This document shows positions 8,363 to 16,468 of a stretch of DNA of 53,070 bases, piece by piece (within the stretch, counting starts at the first letter, position 1; every line of letters begins with the position of its first letter). The position numbers and the translations under genes were made by a program. A model generated the notes under the pieces. That model was not told where the DNA came from, made no database searches, and saw nothing but the letters and a program-made list of their open reading frames with translations. Source of the stretch: Chloroflexota bacterium. GTDB taxonomy: Bacteria; Chloroflexota; UBA6077; CF-72. The stretch is taken from the NCBI GenBank assembly GCA_019247515.1, contig JAFAOS010000197.1:1-53070 (forward strand). Direction: 5' to 3'.

Positions 8363-8457
8363 GAACGCTTCCCTCCGCTGGCATGACCCAGATCAGGTTC
8401 CTGGGGTACGAGGACTCAGTCCGCCTCGTTCTCAGCCCGAAGGCACCCCCAGCGTTC
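8363..8457 (-). promoter_or_regulatory. TPP riboswitch (thi box) controlling thiE-thiSG-thiO
   Basis: Read on minus, the segment contains the conserved thi-box elements in order: GGGGGTGCC, GGGCTGAGA, ACCTGATCTGGGTCATGCCA and GCGGAGGGA. A perfect 7-bp P1 stem closes it (GAACGCT with AGCGTTC, at 8451-8457 and 8363-8369). The GTG of thiE begins one base after P1. The conserved 3' GGAGGGA is also the only plausible ribosome-binding site, 8 nt from the start, so ligand-stabilised folding should block translation initiation directly. Confidence 0.95.
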
Positions 8458-8480
8458 TATTCAGGTGGGTTAGTTCGGAG

Positions 8481-8486
8481 TATAAC
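8481..8486 (+). promoter_or_regulatory. Candidate -10 box of the SWIM protein (leaderless), overlapping a minus-strand -10 candidate
   Basis: TATAAC ends 7 nt before ATG 8494 with no ribosome-binding site. On the opposite strand the same bases read TTATACT, a plausible -10 for the riboswitch transcript about 25 nt upstream of P1. No strong -35 on either strand. Confidence 0.35.
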
Positions 8487-8493
8487 TTGCGGC

Positions 8494-8784
8494 ATGCTGC
8501 AATCGCATCTGCACAGTCTGATCGCGAAAGCGCACCGCTACCAGGAGGAGCCCGAACGCTTCGAGCGGATCAGCGGCGGGGAGGAAGCGTTGCGCGTGCG
8601 GGTCCACGGCGCCAACGGCGACCACGAGGTGGACCTGGTCGACGGTCGTCTGCTGTGCGACTGTGACGGCTTCGCCCATCGGGGTGAGGGCATCTGCGCC
8701 CACGTGCTGGCCGTCGAGTACCACTTCCGCGAGGAGGTGCCCGACGGGGCCGTGGAATGGCCCTTCAGCGCACCCGCCGTCTGA
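8494..8784 (+). CDS. Small SWIM-type zinc-finger protein
   Basis: 96 residues. Residues about 55-80 carry LLCDCDGFAHRGEGICAHVL, which matches the SWIM signature CxCx(n)CxH. SWIM fingers bind zinc and occur in DNA- or protein-binding proteins, for example partners of SWI2/SNF2 helicases, MULE transposases and Shu-type recombination proteins. No other domain is present and no helicase lies nearby, so the role is unknown. It starts divergently from the TPP-riboswitch transcript and ends 9 bp before the convergent thrC stop. A longer open frame upstream would run antisense through thiE and is not used. Confidence 0.75.
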   Translation: MLQSHLHSLIAKAHRYQEEPERFERISGGEEALRVRVHGANGDHEVDLVDGRLLCDCDGFAHRGEGICAHVLAVEYHFREEVPDGAVEWPFSAPAV

Positions 8785-8793
8785 GAGGCCCTC

Positions 8794-10116
8794 TTAGCCA
8801 AAGACGGTGCGCCGCACGGCGTCGAAGTCGGCCGGCAGCTCCACCGGCCGGTTTACTTCCCGTGAGGTAATCCCCAGTTCGGCCAGCGCTGCCTGGTGGT
8901 AGCGCACCTTGAAGTCGATGAACTTCAAGCCGTTCGCCGTCGAGATCACCGCCACGCGCTGCCCGCGCGCGATGGTCCGCGCGCGGACCAGCTTCTCCAG
9001 CACGGCCAGGGCTACCCCCGTGTGCGGATCGTTGAACATCCCGGTGAGGTCCGCGCGCGCGGCCGCGTCCGCCAGCTCATCCTCGGTCGCCTGCTCGACC
9101 ACGCCGTCGAATCGCACTAGCGTGCGTACGGCGCGGTCATAGCTCACGGGATTGCCGATGCGGATCGCCGAAGCCAGCGTCTGCTTCGTGTACACGGGCT
9201 CCAGGCGGTCAAAGCCGCGTGTAAACGCCAGATACAGAGGATTGGCGCGTTCCGCCTGAGCCACGGCGATCCTCGGCAGCGTGCGGATGAGCCCCAGCTC
9301 GTAGAGCATCAGGAAGCCGGACCCGAGCGCGGAGACGTTGCCCAGGTTCCCGCCCGGGATCACCACCCAGTCGGGGACCTCCCAGTCGAACTGCTGCACG
9401 ATCTCGACGGCGATCGTCTTCTGGCCCTCCAGCCGCAGCGAGTTCATCGAGTTCGCCAGATAGACTCCCGGTTCGCGAGCCAGCCGCTGGACGATCTCCA
9501 TGCACCCGTCAAAATCCGTGTCCAGGGCCAGCACGCGCGAACCGTTCGCCAGCGGCTGCACCAGCTGCGCCGTGGAGATCAGGCCGCGCGGCAGGAGCAC
9601 CACGGACTGGATGCCCGCGACCGCGCAGTACGCCGCCAGGCTCGCCGACGTGTCGCCCGTCGAGGCGCACACGACCGCCTGAATCGGCGAACCGTGCGCG
9701 ATCATCTGTTTGACCACGCTGACCAGCACCGTCATGCCCAGGTCCTTGAAGCTGCCGGTGTGGCTGTTGCCGCACATCTTGATCCACAGGTCTTCCAGTC
9801 CGATCGACTGGCCGTAGCGATTTGCCCAGAACAGGTTGGTGCCGCCCTCGTCGAGGCTGACGACGTTGGCGTCGTCGAGCTGCGGCAGAACCCATTCCTT
9901 CTTGCCCCACACCCCGCTGCCGTATGGCCAGGCGGTGCGCTTGTAGCGATCGTCGAACAGCCTCATCCAGGCGGACGGGCTGCGCGCCCGCAGCGCGTTC
10001 AGGTCGTGGGCAACTTCCAGCAGCCCGCCGCAGGTCGGACAGTGGTACAGCACGTCCTCGATCGACCACTGGCCGTGCTCGCCGTTGGTGCAGCGAAACC
10101 AGGCCTGATATTGCAC
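8794..10116 (-). CDS. thrC: Threonine synthase
   Basis: 440 residues from GTG 10116, with a GAGG ribosome-binding site 7 nt upstream. The PLP enzyme converts O-phosphohomoserine to threonine and phosphate. The N-terminus has a zinc-ribbon-like pair (FRCTNG ... YHCPTCGG), common in the longer bacterial/archaeal form. The PLP lysine is in [13 protein letters not shown]; the glycine-rich phosphate loop is [28 protein letters not shown] and STANGLKF are also family motifs. It stands alone, without hom or thrB. Confidence 0.93.
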   Translation of the reverse strand: MQYQAWFRCTNGEHGQWSIEDVLYHCPTCGGLLEVAHDLNALRARSPSAWMRLFDDRYKRTAWPYGSGVWGKKEWVLPQLDDANVVSLDEGGTNLFWANRYGQSIGLEDLWIKMCGNSHTGSFKDLGMTVLVSVVKQMIAHGSPIQAVVCASTGDTSASLAAYCAVAGIQSVVLLPRGLISTAQLVQPLANGSRVLALDTDFDGCMEIVQRLAREPGVYLANSMNSLRLEGQKTIAVEIVQQFDWEVPDWVVIPGGNLGNVSALGSGFLMLYELGLIRTLPRIAVAQAERANPLYLAFTRGFDRLEPVYTKQTLASAIRIGNPVSYDRAVRTLVRFDGVVEQATEDELADAAARADLTGMFNDPHTGVALAVLEKLVRARTIARGQRVAVISTANGLKFIDFKVRYHQAALAELGITSREVNRPVELPADFDAVRRTVFG

Positions 10117-10153
10117 GCCGCGCCTCGTCGGCTAGCATAGACCACTCACATCG

Positions 10154-10942
10154 ATGGGGCCCCTGACACTGACCATCCTGGGCGCTGGTCCGGCGGCGCC
10201 CAATCCCGGCGGCGCGAATTCGGGGTACCTGGTCCGCCAGGGACCGACCGCGGTGGTGCTGGACTGTGGCCCCGGTACGGCGGGTCAGATCGCGCTGCAC
10301 GTGCCGCCCGAGCGGCTGGACGGTGTCGCCATCTCCCACTTTCACCCCGACCACTATTTCGACCTGGTGGCCCTGTATTACCTGCTCAAGTACGGCGAGC
10401 GACGGGCCACGCGGCTGCCGGTGTGGATCCCGCCGGACGGCCGCGCGTTCCTCGATCGGTTCGGCCGCGTCGTCTCCGACAAGTCGGCCATGCTCGAAGA
10501 CATCTTCGACCTGCGCGAGTACACGCCCGGCCGCGAGACGCGCATCGGCGATCTGGAGTTCACGTTCCTGCCCGTGCAGCACTACGTGCCGTCCCACGCG
10601 ATGCGCGTGCGTGGCAATGACGGGCGCGTGCTGGTCTTTTCCTCAGATGCAGCCCCCTGCCCTGGGCTCCCAGCCGCGGCCCAGGGCGCCGACCTGTTTC
10701 TGTGCGAATCAGCCTTGCTGGACGCGTCGCAAGACGAGCGCAAGCCTGAGAATCGAGGCCACCTGACCGCCGCCGAAGCAGGCGCCGCCGCGCACGCCGC
10801 GGGCGTCAAACGCCTGCTCATCACCCACTACCGCTCGGGCGAAGACCACGACCAACACCACCTCACGTCCGCCCGCACGACATTCAATGGCCCGGTCGAC
10901 CTGGCGCGCCCCGGCGTCACCTACACGATCAAGCGCGATTGA
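10154..10942 (+). CDS. Metallo-beta-lactamase-fold hydrolase, RNase Z-like
   Basis: 262 residues. The metal site is complete: SHFHPDHYFD (HxHxDH) at about residue 58, a distal His (PVQHYVPSH), an Asp in FSSDAAPC, and a C-terminal THYRSG His. The N-terminal LTILGAGPAAPNPGGANSGYLV resembles RNase Z and arylsulfatase-type members. It is shorter than canonical RNase Z and lacks an obvious flexible arm, so I call it a generic hydrolase of that subfamily. It diverges from thrC across 37 bp. Confidence 0.85.
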   Translation: MGPLTLTILGAGPAAPNPGGANSGYLVRQGPTAVVLDCGPGTAGQIALHVPPERLDGVAISHFHPDHYFDLVALYYLLKYGERRATRLPVWIPPDGRAFLDRFGRVVSDKSAMLEDIFDLREYTPGRETRIGDLEFTFLPVQHYVPSHAMRVRGNDGRVLVFSSDAAPCPGLPAAAQGADLFLCESALLDASQDERKPENRGHLTAAEAGAAAHAAGVKRLLITHYRSGEDHDQHHLTSARTTFNGPVDLARPGVTYTIKRD

Positions 10943-11034
10943 GATCCGAACTGCAACTTGTTATGAGCCAACGGAATCTCGCTGCGTCGACTACCAAAGC
11001 GAACTCTCTGGGAGCTACTCTTCTGTGAATTCCC

Positions 11035-12690
11035 ATGGCCGAGCGTGAGCCCGTCCTCGTCTGCACCGCCTGGCCGTACGCGAACGGCTCGCTGCACGTC
11101 GGCCACCTGGCGGGCGTGTATGTCCCGGCCGATGTTTTCGCGCGCTACCAGCGCCTGCTCGGCAAGGACGTTTTGATGATCTCGGGCACCGACGCCCACG
11201 GCACCCCGGTGACCGTCCGCGCCGACGAGGAGCACACCACTCCGGCCGAGGTCGCCGCCCGCTACCACGCCGAGTTCCTCACCTACTGGCGAGACCTCGG
11301 CGTCAGCTACGACCTGTACACCACGACGACCACCGAGAACCACAAGGACGTGGTCCAGGACGAGTTCATGCTCCTCCTGGACAAGCAGCTGTTGTACAAA
11401 GCCAGCTCGACGGGCTTCTACGATCCGGTCGCACGCAGGTTCCTGCCGGATACGTACATCGAGGGCGAGTGTCCTTACTGCCACTACCCGCGCGCCCGCG
11501 GCAACCAGTGCGAGAACTGTGGCCGCCTGCTCGAGCCGGAGGACCTGATCAATCCGTACTCACGATTGAACCCGGATGCCCAGCTCGAACGTCGCGCTAC
11601 CGAGCACTTCTACTTCGACCTTCCCAAGCTCGAGAACGCGTTGCTGGGCTGGGCGCGGCCGATGACCCACTGGCGCCCGAACGTCTATCGCTTCACGATC
11701 AATTTCCTGGAGGGCGGCTTGCAGCCGCGCGCAATCACGCGCGATCTCAGCTGGGGCGTGCCGTTGCCGCCGCAGGTTGGCCCGGGCTGGGACGACCGAC
11801 GCATCTACGTGTGGTTCGAAGCGTGCAGCGGTTATCTGTCGGCGGCGATCGAGTGGGCCAGGGACATCCGGGGTGAACCGCAGGCCTGGGAGCGCTGGTG
11901 GAAGGACCCCGCCTGCCGCCAGTACTACTTCATCGGCAAGGACAACATCCCGTTCCACACCGTGATCTGGCCCGCCATCCTGGTGGGCCGCGGCGACGTC
12001 ATCCTGCCCTACGACGTGCCCGCCAACGAATACATGAACGTCGGCGGCCAGAAAGCCTCCAAGAGCGCGGGCGTTGGCTCGACGGTTCCGCAGTTGCTCG
12101 AGGCCTTCGATCCCGACGCGATCCGCTACTACCTGATCGCCAACGCGCCGGAGACGGCTGATACCGACTACACCGAGGAAGACTTCGTGCGTCGCAACAA
12201 CGATGAGCTCGTCGCGACGTGGGGCAACCTGGTCCACCGCACCCTCTCGTTCATGCAGCGCGCATTCGAGGGCGTGGTCCCCGAGCACACCACCGACCCC
12301 GAGGTCGCCGAACGCGTCGCAGCGGCGCGCGCCAGCGTCGAAGCTCAGCTGGACGCCGTCCACCTGCGCGCGGCGCTACGGGAAGCCCTGAACCTGGCGC
12401 GTTTTGGCAATGAGTGGTTCGACCGCCGCGCGCCATGGAGGCAGGTGCGCGAAGATCGGGCCGCGGCCGACGCGACCATGGGCTCGCTGCTGGACCTGAT
12501 CAACGCCGCGAAGATGCTGTTCGCACCGTTCTTGCCGCACACCTCGGCCACGCTGCACGCGCTGCTTGGCTATACCGACGCGCTGGAGGCACGCGGCTGG
12601 CGCTTCGAGCCGGTGCCCGACGGCCAGCGGCTGCCGACACCGAGACCATTGTTCCGCAAGCTCGAGCTGTCGGCCGAAGCCGCGGCGTGA
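11035..12690 (+). CDS. metG: Methionyl-tRNA synthetase
   Basis: 551 residues. Class I synthetase that charges tRNA-Met in the cytoplasm. The HIGH motif is SLHVGHLAG near residue 20; the zinc knuckle is CPYCHYPRARGNQCENCG near residue 145; the KMSKS loop appears as KASKS near residue 343. The anticodon-binding helical domain follows (NLVHRTLSFMQRAF, then NEWFDRRAPW). It ends near the core enzyme and lacks the C-terminal tRNA-binding dimerisation domain found in E. coli. The stop overlaps the next gene by 4 bp (GTGA), implying co-translation of an apparently unrelated membrane protein. Confidence 0.95.
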   Translation: MAEREPVLVCTAWPYANGSLHVGHLAGVYVPADVFARYQRLLGKDVLMISGTDAHGTPVTVRADEEHTTPAEVAARYHAEFLTYWRDLGVSYDLYTTTTTENHKDVVQDEFMLLLDKQLLYKASSTGFYDPVARRFLPDTYIEGECPYCHYPRARGNQCENCGRLLEPEDLINPYSRLNPDAQLERRATEHFYFDLPKLENALLGWARPMTHWRPNVYRFTINFLEGGLQPRAITRDLSWGVPLPPQVGPGWDDRRIYVWFEACSGYLSAAIEWARDIRGEPQAWERWWKDPACRQYYFIGKDNIPFHTVIWPAILVGRGDVILPYDVPANEYMNVGGQKASKSAGVGSTVPQLLEAFDPDAIRYYLIANAPETADTDYTEEDFVRRNNDELVATWGNLVHRTLSFMQRAFEGVVPEHTTDPEVAERVAAARASVEAQLDAVHLRAALREALNLARFGNEWFDRRAPWRQVREDRAAADATMGSLLDLINAAKMLFAPFLPHTSATLHALLGYTDALEARGWRFEPVPDGQRLPTPRPLFRKLELSAEAAA

Positions 12691-14114
12691 TTGGTTCCCC
12701 GGCGGGGACCCACCGGGAATCGGCGCTTCACTCCACCACCCCAGGACGGTCCTCGGATCAGCGTCTCGGGTGGCTTGGCCTCGGTCTGACGCTGGTCGTG
12801 TATGGCGTGCTGGCCTTCGGTTACCTGACGCTCACCCCGATCTGGCAGAACCCGGACGAACCTGCCCACTACACCTACGTCGCGTTCGTCGCGGGAACCG
12901 GAGGTTTGCCGGAGCTTCGCCAGGGTGATTGGGACTCGGCTTTGCTCGAGCGGCTGAAGACCGGCACGCTCCTGCCCGACGACTCGATTACGACGATCCG
13001 GTACGAGAACTGGCAGCCGCCGCTGTTTTATCTGCTGGCGGCGCCGATCGTTCGTCTGGGCTCGACCGACGATCCGGCCCAGCTCCTCCCCCGCCTGCGC
13101 GGTCTGGACGTGGTGTTCGGGGCGATGACGCTGGTGCTGGCGTACGCCGTTGCCCGACACCTGTTCGAGCCGAATCTGGCGCTCGCCGTCCCCCTGACCA
13201 TGGTCGGCGTGCCGATGTTCGTCGCCGTCTCGGCCGCGCTCAGCGCCGACCCGCTGGCGAACCTGCTCGCGGCGGCGATCGTGCTGGTCCTGTTGAAACG
13301 TCCTGAGCGGGCCGTGGACGATCTCCAGCTGCAACTTCCTGCTGCCGCGGACGGTCGCCAGCTGCGACGCCCTGCTGCCGCGAACAGTCGCCAGCTGCAA
13401 CGCCGTGGCGCCGCGGACGATCGCTGGTCAGTTCTGCTCGGCGCGCTGCTCGGTCTCGGCCTGCTGACAAAACTCGAGCTTGGCATCTTCGTCCCGATCG
13501 CCCTCGGCGTCATTGCGGCGCGCTCGGTCCGAAAGGTGCGCGACTGCGCGATCGTCCTCATCATCACCGCGGTCGTGGTCACCCCCTGGCTCGTCCATCA
13601 GGTGACCACCTACGGCTGGACCGACCCGCTGGCGCTCGCGCGTCACGCGCAGGTCGTGGGCGATCAGCCGCGCTTTCCCGGTTTCAGCCTGGACTGGGCT
13701 GGCGAGTTTCTCGTCGTCAGCTTCCACAGCTTCTGGGCCCAGTTCGGCTGGATGGCCATCGTCGCGCCGGTACGCCTGTACGCGGTGTGGGGCATCGCTG
13801 CCGCCGCCGCGCTGGTTGGTCTGGTGCTGGCCCGTCGCCGGCTGCGACACCCCGAGTGGCTGCTGATGCTGGCCACCGTGGCAGTCGCGTTCGTGGCCTA
13901 CGTGGGCTACAACCTGGCCTTCGAGCAATTCCAGTCGCGCTACGTCTTCACCGCTCTGACCCCCATCGCCGCCCTGCTGGTGATGGGCTGGGCAACGATC
14001 CTGCCCAGACGCACCCTCCCGTGGAGTGTGCTGCTCGTGCCCGCGGCTCTGGTCGCCCTCAACGCGTACACCCTGCTGCGAGTGCTGGTCCCCGGTTTCA
14101 CGCCCCCCGGCTAA
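12687..14114 (+). CDS. Polytopic membrane protein, GT-C / DUF2142-like glycosyltransferase
   Basis: 475 residues with about ten hydrophobic segments. The first extracytoplasmic loop has WQNPDEPAHYTYV, an acidic DE motif as found in GT-C-fold, lipid-carrier-dependent glycosyltransferases and DUF2142 proteins. Later, ENWQPPLFYLLAAPI is typical of the same group. It probably transfers sugars from a polyprenyl carrier to a surface glycan, but donor and acceptor are unknown. The GTG start overlaps the metG stop. The first dozen residues are encoded partly by a palindromic repeat (12695-12711). Between TM segments, residues about 214-246 are three 11-residue units encoded by a 33-bp tandem repeat. 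Confidence 0.7.
   Translation: MIGSPAGTHRESALHSTTPGRSSDQRLGWLGLGLTLVVYGVLAFGYLTLTPIWQNPDEPAHYTYVAFVAGTGGLPELRQGDWDSALLERLKTGTLLPDDSITTIRYENWQPPLFYLLAAPIVRLGSTDDPAQLLPRLRGLDVVFGAMTLVLAYAVARHLFEPNLALAVPLTMVGVPMFVAVSAALSADPLANLLAAAIVLVLLKRPERAVDDLQLQLPAAADGRQLRRPAAANSRQLQRRGAADDRWSVLLGALLGLGLLTKLELGIFVPIALGVIAARSVRKVRDCAIVLIITAVVVTPWLVHQVTTYGWTDPLALARHAQVVGDQPRFPGFSLDWAGEFLVVSFHSFWAQFGWMAIVAPVRLYAVWGIAAAAALVGLVLARRRLRHPEWLLMLATVAVAFVAYVGYNLAFEQFQSRYVFTALTPIAALLVMGWATILPRRTLPWSVLLVPAALVALNAYTLLRVLVPGFTPPG
12695..12711 (-). repeat. GGGTCCCC-NNN-GGGGAA palindrome within coding sequence
   Basis: On minus it reads GGGTCCCCGCCGGGGAA, the same 17-mer type as the units at 14122, 14156 and 16266-16461. 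It encodes part of the N-terminus of the membrane protein. Confidence 0.7.
13326..13424 (+). repeat. Three exact-length 33-bp tandem units inside the membrane glycosyltransferase gene
   Basis: Units start at 13326, 13359 and 13392, each beginning CAGCTGC and ending TCGC. They translate to three 11-residue copies in a polar loop between hydrophobic segments. Because 33 is a multiple of 3, copy-number change would keep the frame. Confidence 0.9.
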
Positions 14115-14121
14115 ACAGATC

Positions 14122-14172
14122 GGGTCCCCTCCGGGGAAAAAGCGTCTTATTCGTCGGGTCCCCTCCGGGGAA
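14122..14172 (+). repeat. Two-unit tandem repeat upstream of leucyl aminopeptidase
   Basis: GGGTCCCCTCCGGGGAA occurs at 14122 and 14156, 34 bp apart, each with CCCC/GGGG hairpin potential. The spacer resembles that of the larger array at 16230-16461. Confidence 0.85.
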
Positions 14173-14227
14173 GACCGTGTTGTTCGTGTTAGTCTCACCT
14201 CACTCTTGCCGAGGAGGCACGCATCTC

Positions 14228-15754
14228 GTGGACCTTCGCGTCCAGCAGGCATCGGTTACCGAAATCGACACGCCGCTGCTCATCGTCAACCTGTTCGAGG
14301 GCGTCACGCAGCCCGAGGGCGCCACCGGCGCGGTTGATCGAGCCCTGGGCGGCCAGATCTCGCAGCTCATCGCCGACGGCGAGATCACCGGCGAGCCGGC
14401 CACGGTGACCGTTATCCACACCAACAACGGCCACAGCGGACTCAAAGCCCGGCGGGTCGCCGTCGTCGGCCTGGGCAAGCAGTCGGACCCCGAGCAGGAG
14501 CGCTTCGAAAACGCGCGCGTCGCCGCCGCCCTGGCGGCCCGCAAGGCCCGCGAGCTGAAGGTCGACAGCTTCGCCACGATCGTCCATGGCGCGGGAGCCG
14601 GCGGACTCTCGCTGGAGACGGCGGCGCGGGCTACCATGGAGAGCTCGATTCTCGCCCTCTACCGTTACGAGCAGTTCAAGGAAGCCACGAAGTCGAACCA
14701 CTCCGTCGGCGCCTGCACCATCGTCGAGCAGGATGCCGAGCGCACGCGCGCGCTCGAGCAGCAGGCCGAGCTCGCTCGTGTGACCTGCGACGCGGTGATG
14801 AAGGTCCGCGACCTGTCGGTCGGACCCGGCAACTACGTGACGCCCACGTTCCTGGCAGACACCGCCCGCGAAGTCGCCAGCGCGCATGGCCTGGAGATCG
14901 TCGTCTGGGGAAAAGATGAGCTCAAAGCCCACGGCATGAATGCCATCCTGGCGGTCAACGCGGGCAGCGCCCAACCGCCGGCGTTCGTCGCGATGAAATA
15001 CTCGGCGCCGGCGGCGACCAAGACGCTGGCGGTTGTCGGCAAGGGCATCACGTTTGATTCGGGCGGCATCTCGATCAAGCCTGCCGACCACATGGAGTAC
15101 ATGCGCCACGACATGACCGGCGCGGCGACCGTCATCGGCTTCATGCAGCTCGCCGCCGCGACGCACTTGGCCGTCAACGTGCTGGGCGTCTTTGCCGCCA
15201 CCGAGAACCTGCCCTCCGGCTCGTCGTACAAGCCCGGCGACGTATTCAAGGCCTACAACGGCAAGACGATGGAGATCGTCAACACCGACGCCGAGGGTCG
15301 GGTGATCCTGTCGGACTCGCTGGCGTACGCGGTCGAGCAGAAGCCCGACGCGATTATCGACTTCGCTACGCTGACCGGCGCGTGCCAGGTTGCTCTTGGC
15401 GACCACGCCACGGGGCTGATGACCAACAATCAGAGGTTGGCGGATCAGCTCCTGGCAGCGGGCGAGAAGTCAGGCGACCGCTGCTGGCAGTTGCCACTGT
15501 GGAAGGTCTACGGCGAGCAGATCAAGACGGCGATGGCCGACGTGCGCAACAGCGGTGGCCGCCGCGCGGGTGCGATCACCGCCGCATTGTTCCTCAAGGA
15601 GTTCGTGGCGGACGTGCCGTGGATCCACCTGGACATCGCGGGCACGGCCTACGCCGACGGCGAACAAACCTACGTCGCTCCGTACAACCCGAAACCAGGC
15701 GCCACGGGCGTAGGCGTCCGCCTGCTGTGGCACTTCTGTCAAAGCTGGACTTAG
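14228..15754 (+). CDS. pepA: Leucyl aminopeptidase (M17 family)
   Basis: 508 residues. Cytosolic two-metal aminopeptidase that removes N-terminal residues from peptides. GTG 14228 is chosen because AGGAGG lies about 10 nt upstream and the N-terminal macro-like domain begins directly. The catalytic half carries VGKGITFDSGGISIKP, NTDAEGRVILSD (metal ligands and catalytic Arg) and the C-terminal SGGRRAGAITAALFLKEFV. The N-terminal half is divergent, as is usual. It follows the membrane protein after 113 bp that hold two repeat units. No transcription terminator is obvious after it; the next 714 bp are repeat-rich. Confidence 0.93.
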   Translation: MDLRVQQASVTEIDTPLLIVNLFEGVTQPEGATGAVDRALGGQISQLIADGEITGEPATVTVIHTNNGHSGLKARRVAVVGLGKQSDPEQERFENARVAAALAARKARELKVDSFATIVHGAGAGGLSLETAARATMESSILALYRYEQFKEATKSNHSVGACTIVEQDAERTRALEQQAELARVTCDAVMKVRDLSVGPGNYVTPTFLADTAREVASAHGLEIVVWGKDELKAHGMNAILAVNAGSAQPPAFVAMKYSAPAATKTLAVVGKGITFDSGGISIKPADHMEYMRHDMTGAATVIGFMQLAAATHLAVNVLGVFAATENLPSGSSYKPGDVFKAYNGKTMEIVNTDAEGRVILSDSLAYAVEQKPDAIIDFATLTGACQVALGDHATGLMTNNQRLADQLLAAGEKSGDRCWQLPLWKVYGEQIKTAMADVRNSGGRRAGAITAALFLKEFVADVPWIHLDIAGTAYADGEQTYVAPYNPKPGATGVGVRLLWHFCQSWT

Positions 15755-15805
15755 GAAGGAGAAAGGTTTCCCCAGACGGGGAGGTCCTTCCCGCAAGACG
15801 ACAAA

Positions 15806-15908
15806 CCCCCTCTCTCTCTCTGGGAGAGCGCAGGGGTGAGGGCTCACGTCCGCGCTGATGCGTAGCCCTCACCCGCCGCTTCGCGGCGACCTCTCCCAGA
15901 GGGAGAGG
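15806..15908. repeat. Inverted pair of CCCTCTCCC-type dispersed repeats
   Basis: The unit at 15806-15842 ends GGGGTGAGGG; the unit at 15866-15908 is its reverse orientation, starting CCCTCACCC and ending CTCTCCCAGAGGGAGAGG. Together they could form a long cruciform or hairpin after pepA. Whether it terminates transcription is not clear, as there is no T tract. Confidence 0.8.
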
Positions 15909-16229
15909 TGTCGATTCTCAGTGACATGTGTGACGCCCGCGTGGGAAAAAGGTTCATCGCCACTGGCGAGTCGTGGGAACCATGGCGTCCTCCCACCAAA
16001 ATATCCGTCGACACCTCTGGTGATGACCGTCACGGTCAACAGTTTTCATTGCCCGCTGGCGGAGCATGGGACGTATCGCGTTGTCCGGGGGAAGAGATCT
16101 GTTGACGATAAACAAGCTGTCGCCTGTTCAGAGACTGGGTCTCCTCCCGCGAAAATGTCCGTCGACATCGTAAGTGACGACCCCAGAGGGAGAGAACAGT
16201 TTCATCGCCGCTGGCGCGTGTGCGACGCA

Positions 16230-16461
16230 GGGAGTCCTTTGAGGAAAGCGCCCGTTGATCCACGAGGGTCCCCTCTAGGGAAAGTGCCGTTTGATCCACG
16301 AGGGTCCCCGCTGGGGAAAGGCCGTTTGATCCACCAGGGTCCCCTCTAGGGAAAGTGCCGTTTGATCCACCAGGGTCCCCTCTGGGGAAAGTGCCGTTTG
16401 ATCCACGAGGGTCCCCTCTGGGGAAAGTGCCGTTTGATCCACCCGGGTCCCCTCTGGGGAA
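16230..16461 (+). repeat. Seven-unit 35-36 bp tandem array abutting the flippase start codon
   Basis: Units begin at 16230 (degenerate), 16266, 16302, 16337, 16373, 16409 and 16445. The unit is GGGTCCCCTCTGGGGAAAGT followed by GCCGTTTGATCCACGA. Each carries a CCCC/GGGG hairpin. The last unit stops 7 nt before the TTG of the flippase, and its GGGGA arm is the only ribosome-binding-site-like sequence there. Confidence 0.92.
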
Positions 16462-16468
16462 TTAGTCA

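Larger units (their letters stand above)
15755..16468. other. 714-bp gene-free, repeat-rich region
   Basis: I see no convincing gene. It contains a TTTCCCC-AGAC-GGGGAGG hairpin at 15772, an inverted pair of CCCTCTCCC-type repeats (15806-15842 and 15866-15908), an imperfectly duplicated stretch (15988-16028 and 16142-16182 share AAATRTCCGTCGACA; three copies of TTCATYGCC-CTGGCG at 15953, 16045 and 16201), and a seven-unit tandem array (16230-16461). Open frames across it are by-products of the repeats. Confidence 0.8.

Noticed and set aside
15772-15786. Hairpin after pepA as an intrinsic terminator
   Set aside because: The stem TCCCC/GGGGA is followed by GGTCCTTCCC, not a T tract.
15858-16349. 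Plus-strand frame of 163 codons in the repeat region
   Set aside because: Composed of translated palindromes and tandem units (DPRGSPLGKVPF), with no ribosome-binding site.
16230-16461. Possible CRISPR array
   Set aside because: The whole 36-bp unit is repeated, including the part that would be the spacer.
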